A DNA stretch of 11,260 nt from assembly GCA_035276605.1 (NCBI GenBank), contig DATELN010000117.1:1-11260 (forward strand), given 5' to 3'. Origin of the DNA: GCA-003244245 sp035276605 (lineage in GTDB: Bacteria; Actinomycetota; Actinomycetes; Mycobacteriales; Pseudonocardiaceae). Positions within the stretch are counted from its first letter, which is position 1. Every line of letters starts with the position of its first letter. Below are positions 1-7,213 of the stretch, in pieces. The notes beneath the pieces were generated by a model, which was not told the origin of the DNA, made no database searches, and was given only the letters and a program-made list of their open reading frames with translations. The translations under genes and the position numbers were made by a program.

Positions 1-95
1 CCGGCAGCAGCCGCCCTGGTATCGAACTCGGCGACAGCACGGCGGATACCGGGCTGCGCGGTGGCACGGATCGTTCCCGAAGCTGTCGTTGACAT
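1..95 (-). CDS. 5' fragment of an unidentified gene, cut by the window edge
   Basis: An open minus-strand frame begins with an ATG at 95-93 and runs off the left edge, giving about 31 residues that start MSTTASGTIRATAQPGIRR. An in-frame TGA lies only three codons upstream of the ATG, so this ATG is the first possible start in the frame. The codons are G/C rich at the third position, as in the neighbours. The fragment would be divergent from the SGNH hydrolase gene, with 49 bp between the two starts. I do not recognise the protein. The piece is too short to name a family, and it could be chance in GC-rich DNA. Confidence 0.35.
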   Translation of the reverse strand, partial: MSTTASGTIRATAQPGIRRAVAEFDTRAAAA

Positions 96-100
96 GTCAC

Positions 101-129
101 CGGCTCATCACCCGCAGTGAGCACAGCCG
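101..129. promoter_or_regulatory. nested inverted repeat in a divergent intergenic gap
   Basis: Two sets of inverted arms are nested: CGGCT at 101-105 with AGCCG at 125-129, and GCTCA at 103-107 with TGAGC at 118-122. They fill most of the 49-bp gap between the divergent starts at 95 and 145. This fits an operator or a small hairpin, but no known binding motif is recognised and short arms are common in GC-rich DNA. Confidence 0.2.
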
Positions 130-144
130 CGTGATCCTCGCCGG

Positions 145-972
145 GTGGTCGTGGAAAAGCGTCCTGACGCCGGTGTCCTGACCGTTAACCGTCGCGTGAC
201 AAGCCTGGCCATCCTTGGTGACTCCACCGGAGTCGGTCTCGGCGACCCGGTGCCTCCTGGTGGCTGGCGCGGTTTCGGTCCGCTTCTGATGGCAGCGCTG
301 GGTGCACCAGGCGAAGTCCAGTACCGCAACCTGTCCGTCAACGGTGCGCGGATGGCCGACTTGCGCCACCGTCAGCTGCCTGACGCGCTGGCGGTGAAAC
401 CCGATGTCGCGGTGATCGTGGCCGGAATGAATGACACCCTGCGGTCTGACTTCGACCCGGTGGCACTGCGCGACGACCTGAATATCGCCGTCACGGCGTT
501 GCAGGCCACCGGCGCGCTGGTGCTGATCACCCGATTCCATGACCACGGGCAGGTGTTTTGGCTGCCTGGCCCGTTGCGCCGCGCCTTGTATGACCGGGTC
601 GAGCAGCTCAATGGCGCCATCGACCAGGTAGTAGCCCAGCGCGGCGCGCTGTGCCTGGACTTGCATCAGATGCCCGGTGCCTATGACTCAGCGGCATGGA
701 GCGTCGACCGTCTGCATCCCTCCGAGCGCGGGCACCGGCTACTCGCCTGTGGTTTTGCCGACCTGCTCACTGCTGCCGGGATCACCGTGCCCCATCCTGT
801 CGATCTAGCCTGCGCGGGTGGGCAGCAGCTGACGGCCGTTCATCACATCGCGTGGCTGATCGGCCGGGGCGTGCCCTGGCTGGTGCGGCGGGGCCGGGAC
901 CTGGTCCCGCATGCCGCCGCAGTGTTGCTGCGGGATCTGTTCGGGCGGCTACGCCAGCAGCCCGTGCCCTGA
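145..972 (+). CDS. SGNH/GDSL-family hydrolase, probably cytoplasmic
   Basis: This 275-residue protein has the SGNH esterase/lipase blocks in order. Block I is GDS at 25-27, with Ser27 the expected nucleophile. Block II has Gly67 in VNGAR. Block III is GMND at 94-97, with Asn96. Block V is DRLH at 188-191, giving the Asp188/His191 catalytic pair. Family members cleave ester or acyl groups from lipids, glycans or small molecules; the substrate here cannot be read. No signal peptide or membrane segment is visible, so it is probably cytoplasmic. The GTG at 145 is the longest start. GTG codons at 151 and 196 are alternatives; 196 would leave only six residues before the block I strand. None has a clear Shine-Dalgarno. 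It lies 84 bp before the glycosyltransferases on the same strand and may share their pathway. Confidence 0.85.
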   Translation: MVVEKRPDAGVLTVNRRVTSLAILGDSTGVGLGDPVPPGGWRGFGPLLMAALGAPGEVQYRNLSVNGARMADLRHRQLPDALAVKPDVAVIVAGMNDTLRSDFDPVALRDDLNIAVTALQATGALVLITRFHDHGQVFWLPGPLRRALYDRVEQLNGAIDQVVAQRGALCLDLHQMPGAYDSAAWSVDRLHPSERGHRLLACGFADLLTAAGITVPHPVDLACAGGQQLTAVHHIAWLIGRGVPWLVRRGRDLVPHAAAVLLRDLFGRLRQQPVP

Positions 973-1056
973 CGGCACCAGGAATTCGTCAGGACTTCCC
1001 CGTAGCAACATGGTGCGTTCGCCACCACAGAGCCCAGGACCGACACGGTTCGTGAC

Positions 1057-2190
1057 ATGCGAGTCGCGATCGTGACCGAGTCATTCCTGCCCGTCATCAA
1101 TGGTGTGAGCAACTCGGTGCGTCATGTGGTGGAGCACCTGATCCAGTGCGGGCACCAGGTTCTGGTTATCGCACCGGGCGCCGGCCCGGACAGCTATCAG
1201 GGCGCCGCCGTAGTCCGAATCCCGGCAGTGGATCTTCCCGTGGTCGACTCGGTGCCGGTCGGCCTGCCCAGCCCCACGGTGGTCACCGCAATGCGGGATT
1301 TCGGCCCGGACGTGGTGCACCTGGCCTCTCCAGTGATCGTCGGCGCGCTGGGGTTATGGGCCGCCCGCAGGTTCGCCGTGCCCACCGTGGCCGTCTACCA
1401 GACTGACCTCGCCGGGTTCGCCGGCTCTTACGGGTTGGGCTTCGCCAGCCGCGCCGCCTGGCGCTGGATGCGCCGGGTGCACACCAACGCCGACCGCACG
1501 CTGGCACCGTCGAGTTCCGCGGCGGCCGCTTTGGCCGCGCACGGGATTCCTCGGGTGCATCGATGGGCGCGTGGGGTCGATATCGAACGATTCCAGCCAT
1601 CCCGCCGAGATGAGCAGCTGCGTGCCCAGCTCGCCCCGGCCGGCGAGATGCTCGTCGGCTTCGTCGGCCGTCTGGCGCCGGAAAAGCGGGTGTTGCGACT
1701 GTCCGCGCTGCACGACATTCCCGGTATCCAGCTGGTCGTGGTGGGTGACGGCCCGGATCGGCAGAAGCTGGCCAGGCAGCTGCCCAATGCCATCTTCCTG
1801 GGATTCAAGACCGGTGACGCGCTGGCGCGGGCGTACGCGAGCCTAGACGTCTTCGTGCACACCGGCCCTTACGAAACCTTCTGCCAAACCGTCCAGGAGG
1901 CGCTGGCCTCCGGCCTGCCGGTGATCGCGCCGAACGCGGGCGGGCCGCGGGATCTGGTGGTCCACGGCCACACCGGCTTCCTGGTCCGGGAAACCGGCCA
2001 GCCCGACGCTGACACGATCTTCACGGCCGGACTGCGCGCCGCCGTCCGTGCCCTGGTCAGCAACCCGGAACTGCGCACCCGGTGTGGCGCAGCCGCTCGC
2101 CGCAGCGTGCTAGGCCGCACCTGGCCCGCCGTCTGCGCCGAACTCGTCGCCCATTACGCCCAACTCACCGCCCAACCAGTCGCGGCGTGA
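1057..2190 (+). CDS. GT4-family glycosyltransferase, MgtA-like alpha-mannosyltransferase
   Basis: This 377-residue GT-B enzyme shows the GT4 hallmarks. The N-terminal acceptor domain opens with VAIVTESFLPVINGVSNSV. The donor domain has GRLAPEK at 204-210, where Arg205 and Lys210 are the expected nucleotide-diphosphate contacts. The EX7E motif is Glu273 to Glu281 (GPYETFCQTVQEALASG), followed by PNAGGPRDLV. From memory it closely resembles mycobacterial MgtA (Rv0557), which mannosylates a glucuronyl-diacylglycerol anchor with GDP-mannose at the inner membrane face. It may be a paralogue with another acceptor, so no symbol is given. There is no signal peptide or transmembrane helix. The ATG at 1057 sits at the start of the Rossmann strand, with only a weak upstream purine tract. 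Its stop overlaps the next gene by 4 bp. Confidence 0.88.
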   Translation: MRVAIVTESFLPVINGVSNSVRHVVEHLIQCGHQVLVIAPGAGPDSYQGAAVVRIPAVDLPVVDSVPVGLPSPTVVTAMRDFGPDVVHLASPVIVGALGLWAARRFAVPTVAVYQTDLAGFAGSYGLGFASRAAWRWMRRVHTNADRTLAPSSSAAAALAAHGIPRVHRWARGVDIERFQPSRRDEQLRAQLAPAGEMLVGFVGRLAPEKRVLRLSALHDIPGIQLVVVGDGPDRQKLARQLPNAIFLGFKTGDALARAYASLDVFVHTGPYETFCQTVQEALASGLPVIAPNAGGPRDLVVHGHTGFLVRETGQPDADTIFTAGLRAAVRALVSNPELRTRCGAAARRSVLGRTWPAVCAELVAHYAQLTAQPVAA

Positions 2191-3320
2191 CGGCTGTGCG
2201 GATCGTGCAGCTGGCGAACTTCTACGGCCCGCGGTCTGGTGGGCTGCGCACCGCGGTGCACCACCTGGGCGCGGGCTATGTCACCCATGGCCACGAGGTC
2301 GTGCTGGTGGTGCCCGGACCGCGGCATGCCGACGAGGTGATGCCCAGCGGGGTCCGGCGAATCGCGCTGCCCGGGGTGCGGATCCCCCGCTCCGGCGGGT
2401 ACCGCGTCGTTGATCCACGCCAAGCCCGCGCGCTGCTGCACGTGTTGAGGCCCGACCGCATCGAGGTCTCGGACCGGCTGACCCTGCGTGGGCTAGGCCG
2501 GTGGGCCGTTACCCGTGGGGTGCCCAGTGTGGTGATCGCCCACGAACGGCTGGACCGGCTGCTGCACCAGTTCCTGCTACCCGATTCCGCGGCCCGATGG
2601 CTGGCCGACCGGGCCAATCGGTGCACGGCGGCCGACTACGACACTGTGGTGTGCACCACCCACTTCGCCCGCGCGGAGTTCGACCGGATCGGCGCGCGCA
2701 ACGTCGTTGGAGTCCCGCTGGGAGTAGACCTCGAGACGTTCGCGCCGGGCCGGCGAGACGCCGGGGTGCGCGCCGCGCTGATCCGAGACGCCGACACGCT
2801 GCTGGTGCACTGCGGGCGGCTCTCGCCGGAAAAACACGTCGAACGAGCGATCGACGCGCTCGCGCACCTGCATAGGTCAGGCAAGTCGGTGCGGCTGGTC
2901 ATCGCAGGCGATGGCCCGCGCCGGACAGCGTTGCAGCGGCGTGCCGCGGGCCTGCCCGTCACCTTCCTCGGGTTCGTCTCCCGGCGCGCTGACGTCGCCA
3001 CGCTGCTCGCCACGGCGGACGTCTCGCTCGCCCCGGGCCCGCATGAGACCTTCGGCTTGGCAGCGCTGGAGGCGTTGGCGTCGGGCACCCCGGTGGTGGT
3101 GTCGCGCTCCTCGGCGCTACCCGAGATCGTGCTGCCCAGCTGCGGTGCCGCCGTCGCAGATCACCCGCGCGCTTTCGCTGACGCGGTCTGCCGGCTGCTC
3201 GACGCGCCGGAGCGGTCTCGCCGGGCAGCGGCCCGGGCACGCGCCGAGCAGTTCCCCTGGACGGCGGCAGTGACGGGAATGCTGCATGCTGGCCCGTCAC
3301 GTTCACCGGGTTGCCCATGA
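2187..3320 (+). CDS. second GT4-family glycosyltransferase
   Basis: The frame is open from 2082, but the natural start is the GTG at 2187. It overlaps the upstream stop as GTGA and comes just before the first strand (VRIVQLANFYGPRSGGLRT). This gives 377 residues. A GTG at 2196 is also possible. With the 2187 start, the donor-site GRLSPEK places Arg211 and Lys216, and the EX7E motif is Glu287 to Glu295 (GPHETFGLAALEALASG), followed by the SALPEIV loop. The enzyme is a retaining GT-B glycosyltransferase using a nucleotide sugar in the cytoplasm; donor and acceptor cannot be read. It is translationally coupled at both ends (4-bp overlaps with both neighbours). Together with the upstream gene it probably adds successive sugars to one acceptor. 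No membrane segments are visible. Confidence 0.88.
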   Translation: MTAVRIVQLANFYGPRSGGLRTAVHHLGAGYVTHGHEVVLVVPGPRHADEVMPSGVRRIALPGVRIPRSGGYRVVDPRQARALLHVLRPDRIEVSDRLTLRGLGRWAVTRGVPSVVIAHERLDRLLHQFLLPDSAARWLADRANRCTAADYDTVVCTTHFARAEFDRIGARNVVGVPLGVDLETFAPGRRDAGVRAALIRDADTLLVHCGRLSPEKHVERAIDALAHLHRSGKSVRLVIAGDGPRRTALQRRAAGLPVTFLGFVSRRADVATLLATADVSLAPGPHETFGLAALEALASGTPVVVSRSSALPEIVLPSCGAAVADHPRAFADAVCRLLDAPERSRRAAARARAEQFPWTAAVTGMLHAGPSRSPGCP

Positions 3321-4300
3321 CCGACCATGCCGTCGTGGTGATCGGGCACCGGGGCGCCTCCGGTTACCGGCCAGAGCACACCCTGGCGTCCTACGAGTTG
3401 GCTGCGCGACTGGGCGCAGACTTCATCGAGCCCGACCTGGTGTCCACGCAAGACGGCGTGCTGGTTGCCCGGCACGAATCGAACGTCAGTGACACCACCG
3501 ACGTCGCCCAGCACCCGCGCTTCACCGACCGCAAAACCACCAAGGTCATCGACGGCCAGCCGGTGACCGGATGGTTTACCGAGGACTTCACCCTCGCCGA
3601 GCTGAAGACGCTGCGCGCGCAGGAGCGCCTCCCGGCGGTCCGCCAGCACAACACCCTCTACAACGGCCGTTACCAGATACCGACGTTCGGCGAGATCCTC
3701 GACCTGCGGCGGCGGCTGTCCTCCCAGCTGCGCCGCGAAATCGGTGTTTACCCGGAGACCAAGCACCCCAGCTACTTCCGGTCGATTGGGTTGGCGTTGG
3801 AACCCAAGCTGGTCGACGCGCTTAATCGGGCCGGACTCAACCGGCGCGGTGCGCCGGTGTTCGTGCAGTCCTTCGAAGTCGGCAATCTGCAGTCATTGCG
3901 CTCCCATCTGCGGGTATCGCTCATCCAGCTGATCGACTCCACCGGCGCGCCAGCGGACGAGCTGGTCACCCCAGCCGGGTTACGCCAGATCGCCCGCTAC
4001 GCCGACGGGATCGGGCCGGCCAAGGACCGAATCGTGCCGCGTGATGGCGCAGGGTTTTCCGCGCCGCCGACCTCACTGGTGCACGACGCGCACGCCGCCG
4101 GGCTGATGGTGCATCCATTTACCTTCCGCAACGAAAACCAGTTCCTGCCCGCCGAGAACCGCAGCTCAGGCGATCCGAATGCCTACGGTGACGCATTCGC
4201 CGAGTACCAGCAGTTCTATGACCTGGGGGTGGACGGAGTGTTCTCCGACGCGGTGGACACCGCGGTGGCCGCCCTGGAGTTACCCCGCCTGCTTGCCTGA
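3317..4300 (+). CDS. glycerophosphodiester phosphodiesterase, long GlpQ-like form
   Basis: The protein is 327 residues from the ATG at 3317, which overlaps the previous stop as ATGA; a TTG two codons earlier is less likely. The GDPD TIM-barrel signature is at the N-terminus. It has IGHRGASGYRPEHTLASYE, with His11 the first catalytic histidine, then FIEPDL with metal ligands Glu38 and Asp40, then DGVLVARHE with His53 the second. YPETKH at 146-151 carries the expected third acidic ligand, Glu148 or its neighbour. Family enzymes hydrolyse glycerophosphodiesters to glycerol-3-phosphate and an alcohol, and need divalent metal. GlpQ of E. coli is exported, but this one starts directly at the barrel with no signal peptide, so it should be cytoplasmic. 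Being the third coupled gene after two glycosyltransferases suggests a glycosylated glycerophosphate substrate, which is inference. Confidence 0.9.
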   Translation: MTDHAVVVIGHRGASGYRPEHTLASYELAARLGADFIEPDLVSTQDGVLVARHESNVSDTTDVAQHPRFTDRKTTKVIDGQPVTGWFTEDFTLAELKTLRAQERLPAVRQHNTLYNGRYQIPTFGEILDLRRRLSSQLRREIGVYPETKHPSYFRSIGLALEPKLVDALNRAGLNRRGAPVFVQSFEVGNLQSLRSHLRVSLIQLIDSTGAPADELVTPAGLRQIARYADGIGPAKDRIVPRDGAGFSAPPTSLVHDAHAAGLMVHPFTFRNENQFLPAENRSSGDPNAYGDAFAEYQQFYDLGVDGVFSDAVDTAVAALELPRLLA

Positions 4301-4304
4301 TCAA

Positions 4305-4319
4305 CACCATCGTGTGGTG
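4305..4319 (+). terminator. short hairpin just after the phosphodiesterase gene
   Basis: CACCA at 4305-4309 and TGGTG at 4315-4319 form a perfect 5-bp stem with a 5-nt loop, starting 4 bases after the stop codon. There is no T-tract, so it is at best a weak or non-canonical terminator. Confidence 0.2.
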
Positions 4320-4352
4320 GCTTGGAGGATCCGCCCGGTTACTGACCGGCAC

Positions 4353-4358
4353 TAACCT
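4353..4358 (+). promoter_or_regulatory. possible -10 element for leaderless transcription
   Basis: TAACCT fits the mycobacterial TANNNT -10 pattern. It ends 6 bases before the ATG at 4365, the spacing expected if transcription starts at the A of that ATG. No convincing -35 element is seen at 16-18 bp. No Shine-Dalgarno sequence precedes the ATG, which agrees with a leaderless mRNA. Confidence 0.3.
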
Positions 4359-4364
4359 GCGGCC

Positions 4365-4670
4365 ATGTCCACAGAGGACACGGATCTTGCCCGTAAACTC
4401 GAAGATCTGGTGCAAGGCACCGAGGTCTGGGAAATCACGCGGTCCTACCGTATCCACCGCTACCGGCACCGCGACGCCCAGCGTCAAACCGTCGAGGTCG
4501 AGATGATGTTCAACCTCGACATCGGATGGAAAATCATCGCCACCGACCCGAACCGCGGCATCTCCGTATCGGGTCCCTCGCACTCGGACCTCAATGTGGT
4601 CTTGGCTACGGTCCGCTGGCAGGACCTTGACGCCCAATCCCTGCCAACTCAACGATCCAACGACACGTAG
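4365..4670 (+). CDS. conserved-looking small protein of unknown function
   Basis: This is a 101-residue soluble, acidic/basic mixed protein starting MSTEDTDLARKLEDLVQG. I do not recognise a family. The sequence reads as a compact alpha/beta fold: an N-terminal helix (about 5-17), then alternating strands around WEITRSYRIHRY (22-33) and TVEVEMMFNLDIGWKIIA (41-58), and a last helix near 72-83. There is no signal peptide, transmembrane helix or cysteine. Codon use is like the neighbours, and a natural ATG is positioned for leaderless expression. It lies 64 bp after the phosphodiesterase gene and ends 1 bp from the end of the convergent NlpC/P60 gene. It probably has its own transcription unit. 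Confidence 0.6.
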   Translation: MSTEDTDLARKLEDLVQGTEVWEITRSYRIHRYRHRDAQRQTVEVEMMFNLDIGWKIIATDPNRGISVSGPSHSDLNVVLATVRWQDLDAQSLPTQRSNDT

Positions 4671-4671
4671 T

Positions 4672-5313
4672 TCAGACAATCCGGCGTGCCTCGACGAAGC
4701 CGTTGAGATACAGGGACCGGACATGGACTGGCTGGCCGGGCTGAGAAGCTTCGACAATCTTTCCATTCCCGGCGTAAATGACGACGTGCCCTACTGGTCG
4801 ATAAAAAAACAGCAGGTCGCCTGGTTGAAGCTCGGTCAGGCTGACTCGGCGACCGGTGGTGGCTTGCGCGGCGGCGGTGCGAGGCAGCGTGATACCAACT
4901 TTTTTGTAGATCCACTGCGCCAGGCCACTGCAGTCGAAGCCACCCGGGGCGTTGCCACCGTAGACGTAGGGCGTTCCTTGTTGAGCCAGCGCTGCGGTAA
5001 CAGCTCGCGCCGCGATGCTCGGTTTGACGGGGATATTGGTGGGCGCTATCGGCGCTGCCGCGCTCTTAACAGTGCCAACCTGCGCCGGGGTAGATCTCAT
5101 TTTCTCCGGCAAAACGGGTGGCGCGGCCAAGACAATAAGTGTGATCGCGGCCGTATGTCTCGGCGACGGCGTAGCAGCAACAGTCTTCGCGCTGATGCCC
5201 AGTACCGCGGAGCCGCTGCCAGCAAGCAGGCCACCTACGGCCAGTGCGGCACTGGTGACCGTCACGGCACTGCGCCGACGGCGCGGAATGATGCGACGGT
5301 GCTTGCCGGGCAT
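4672..5313 (-). CDS. secreted NlpC/P60-family peptidoglycan endopeptidase, Rip-like
   Basis: This 213-residue protein has an export signal: a very basic start (KHRRIIPRRRR), then a hydrophobic stretch at about 16-40. A proline/alanine-rich linker follows to about 100, then a C-terminal NlpC/P60 domain (101-213). Cys128 in FDCSGL and His176 in VGHVVIY are the catalytic pair. Glu188 (IVEAS) follows His176 by 12 residues. I recall RipA Cys383, His432 and Glu444, so the spacings are nearly identical, and the enzyme should be active, unlike Cys-less RipD. The family cleaves the D-Glu to meso-DAP bond in the stem peptide outside the membrane. There is no coiled-coil N-domain as in RipA, so it resembles the short RipB-like type. 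The start at 5313 is the first ATG before the signal peptide. The gene is divergent from the CYTH-CHAD gene. Confidence 0.9.
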   Translation of the reverse strand: MPGKHRRIIPRRRRSAVTVTSAALAVGGLLAGSGSAVLGISAKTVAATPSPRHTAAITLIVLAAPPVLPEKMRSTPAQVGTVKSAAAPIAPTNIPVKPSIAARAVTAALAQQGTPYVYGGNAPGGFDCSGLAQWIYKKVGITLPRTAAAQATTGRRVSLTELQPGDLLFFYRPVGHVVIYAGNGKIVEASQPGQPVHVRSLYLNGFVEARRIV

Positions 5314-5400
5314 GGCGAACCTACCGTTTCTGGCCAGGTTTCTTTCGCGCGTATCACCTCACACGCCATGCCATAAAGCGGCACACCGGAAAGCCATCAG

Positions 5401-5431
5401 CGCCCAACGGTGGATAGCTATCGCCCAGCGG
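5401..5431. promoter_or_regulatory. direct repeat flanking a perfect palindrome in the divergent region
   Basis: CGCCCAACGG at 5401-5410 recurs as CGCCCAGCGG at 5422-5431, 9 of 10 identical and exactly 21 bp apart, about two helical turns. Between them GATAGCTATC at 5413-5422 is a perfect 10-bp palindrome. The arrangement lies about 90 bp before the NlpC/P60 start and 170 bp before the CYTH-CHAD start. It looks like a binding site, but I match it to no known regulator. The rest of 5314-5600 shows no gene. Confidence 0.3.
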
Positions 5432-5600
5432 CCCAGGCCGTTACCGGCTAACGCCTTGTGTTTACCTGCGGGAAAGCATCTCGTTCCAGTGCCAAAGATA
5501 ATGCGGCAGGTATCAGCCGCCCATCGACCAGCTCAGCGTGGTGGCGAGATCACGGCTGACCAAGCAGACTGTATGTCCTGGCTGAGCAAGGGGAGACGGC

Positions 5601-7121
5601 ATGAAGGCGACGCGGGAAATCGAGCGCAAGTACGAAGCGATCAAGGAACTGGAGCTGATTGACCCCTCGAAACTGTTGGGCGTCGACACTGCAACCGGCC
5701 CGGATGAGCAGGAGTTGGCAGCGGTGTACTTCGACACCGCTGATCTTCGGCTGCTCGGTGCCGGGGTGACGTTGCGGCGTCGGGAGGGAGGGCCCGATGA
5801 GGGCTGGCACCTGAAGCTGCCAGTAGGCAAGGACAGCCGTGACGAGCTGCGGTTTCCTCTGGAACGCTCGCTACGCAAGCCCCCGGCCGAGCTGGTCGCC
5901 CTAACCCGGGTGTACAGCCGCGGTGCCGCGCTGACGCCGGTTGCAGAGCTGACCACCCGCCGACGCCGCTGGCTCCTTGCCGATTCCGCCGGCCGCTCAC
6001 TCGCGGAACTCGTCGATGATCGCGTGAAGGCACAAACCATGGGCGAGCAGACCACCACGTTGGCGTGGCGCGAGGTGGAGATCGAGCTCGTCGAATCCGG
6101 CCAACACAAGTTGCTGGACCGCATCGAACGTCGGCTGCTGCGGGCTGGGGCCCAGCGTGCGGGTTCAGCATCGAAGCTGGGCCGGTTGCTGGCCGACCGG
6201 TTGCCCAGCACGACCGCGGCGCCGACCGATTCCCCCCGCTCAGCGGGTCGGGTGGTGCTGGCTTATCTGCGGGCCCAAGCCGAGCAGTTGCGCCGCTATG
6301 ACCCCTTGGTACGGCGCGACGCCCCCGACGCGGTCCATCAGATGCGGGTAGCCGCGCGGCGGATGCGCAGTGCGCTGCAGGCATTCGGGCGGGTGGTCGA
6401 CCGCGACGCGACCCGGGAGCTGATCGCGGAGCTGAAGTGGGTGGCCGGTGAACTGGGCGCGGCTCGGGATGGGGAGGTGATGGCCGAGCGGTTCGCCGGG
6501 CTACTGCGCCAGGTGCCCGACGAGCTCAAGTTGGGACCCGTCGATGCCGCGGTTGTCCGCTGGTTTGAGCGTCGACAAGCCGACGCCCGTGGCGTCGCCC
6601 TCGCTGCCTTGGACAGCGACCGCTACCTGGCGCTGCACGATCGGATCGACGCGTTGTTCACCGATCCACCGCTTACTGCCCGCGCCGGCCGTCGAGCCAA
6701 GCGCGAGCTACCCAAGAGCGTCCGGCGGGCCTACCGTCGCATGGAGTCGCGGATGGCTGACGCCCAGCGCGAGCCATCCGGTGAGAATCGTGACCTTGCG
6801 CTGCACGAGACCCGCAAGGCTGCCAAGCGGCTGCGGTATGCCGCCGAGACCGTCCGGCCCGCGGTGGGCGGGTCTGCGAAGCGGCTGGGCAAGCGCCTCA
6901 AGGCTGTCCAGGATCTCCTCGGCGAGCATCAAGACATCGTCGTGTCTCAGCCTGTGCTGCGCGCGCTGGCCGCACAAGCCCACCTTGAGGGCAGCAACGG
7001 CTTCACCTACGGCCTGGTGTACGCAACCGAGACTGCGCGCGCCGAGCGCCTCGAAAAGGATCTTTCCCCGGCATGGCAACGAATGCGCAAACGCAAGAAT
7101 ACGGCCTGGCTCAAAAACTGA
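5601..7121 (+). CDS. CYTH-CHAD two-domain protein, probable triphosphate/polyphosphate binding
   Basis: This is a 506-residue fusion. Residues 1-205 form a CYTH (triphosphate tunnel metalloenzyme) domain. It has the signature EIERK (ExExK: Glu6, Glu8, Lys10), YFDTADLRLLGAGVTLRRR at 43-61, LKLP with Lys72, Arg84 in DELRF, and the acidic strand REVEIEL with Glu160 and Glu162. Residues about 215-500 form a CHAD domain with its paired basic helices: VHQMRVAARRMRSAL (His246) and LHETRKAAKRLRYAAE (His402). CYTH domains hydrolyse or bind triphosphates using metal. CHAD domains are known to bind inorganic polyphosphate and localise to its granules. From memory this is like Rv2226 of M. tuberculosis. 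The ATG at 5601 has a strong AAGGGGAG at 5588-5595. There is no signal peptide. It is followed by the NUDIX gene on the same strand. Confidence 0.92.
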   Translation: MKATREIERKYEAIKELELIDPSKLLGVDTATGPDEQELAAVYFDTADLRLLGAGVTLRRREGGPDEGWHLKLPVGKDSRDELRFPLERSLRKPPAELVALTRVYSRGAALTPVAELTTRRRRWLLADSAGRSLAELVDDRVKAQTMGEQTTTLAWREVEIELVESGQHKLLDRIERRLLRAGAQRAGSASKLGRLLADRLPSTTAAPTDSPRSAGRVVLAYLRAQAEQLRRYDPLVRRDAPDAVHQMRVAARRMRSALQAFGRVVDRDATRELIAELKWVAGELGAARDGEVMAERFAGLLRQVPDELKLGPVDAAVVRWFERRQADARGVALAALDSDRYLALHDRIDALFTDPPLTARAGRRAKRELPKSVRRAYRRMESRMADAQREPSGENRDLALHETRKAAKRLRYAAETVRPAVGGSAKRLGKRLKAVQDLLGEHQDIVVSQPVLRALAAQAHLEGSNGFTYGLVYATETARAERLEKDLSPAWQRMRKRKNTAWLKN

Positions 7122-7139
7122 TTATCCCCAGCGTGATCG

Positions 7140-7182
7140 GTTCACTTAGTGTTTGTGATCAGTTAGTTATTCGTTTGTTGTC
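7140..7182 (+). promoter_or_regulatory. Pho-box-like array of four 11-bp phased units
   Basis: Four units begin with GTT at 7140, 7151, 7162 and 7173, exactly 11 bp apart. The heptamers are GTTCACT, GTTTGTG, GTTAGTT and GTTTGTT, with 4-bp spacers. OmpR/PhoB-family phosphate regulators bind 7-bp half-sites repeated every 11 bp. The actinobacterial Pho-box half-site is GTTCACC, and only the first unit is close to it. The tract lies in the AT-rich gap between the CYTH-CHAD and NUDIX genes. The phasing is seen; the regulator is inferred. Confidence 0.35.
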
Positions 7183-7213
7183 CGGTGAGGTTTGTGCCAC
7201 GAACCATGGATAC

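Noticed and set aside
97..666. Minus-strand open frame opposite the SGNH hydrolase
   Set aside because: The SGNH blocks on the plus strand are all in place. The antisense product is Gln/Arg/His-rich without motifs.
988..1004. Possible DosR dormancy box near AGGACTTCCCCG
   Set aside because: Only the left half resembles GGGACT. The right half does not match the palindromic consensus.
2082..2186. Extended N-terminus for the second glycosyltransferase
   Set aside because: The extra 35 residues are Arg/Pro-rich and lie wholly within the previous gene. The GTGA overlap at 2187 gives the family-typical start.
4594..5376. Plus-strand open frame of 260 codons across the NlpC/P60 gene
   Set aside because: The opposite strand encodes a full signal peptide and an intact Cys-His-Glu active site. 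The plus-strand product has no recognisable domain and is Arg/Ser-rich.
5320..5560. c-di-AMP (ydaO-type) riboswitch before the NlpC/P60 gene, common for such genes in actinobacteria
   Set aside because: I read the minus-strand leader and could not find the conserved core blocks. A covariance-model search (Infernal with the ydaO-yuaA model) would settle it.
7073..7213. Extended N-terminus for the NUDIX hydrolase starting inside the CYTH-CHAD gene
   Set aside because: The added residues have no family match and cross an AT-rich intergenic tract. The ATG at 7214 precedes a normal NUDIX fold.
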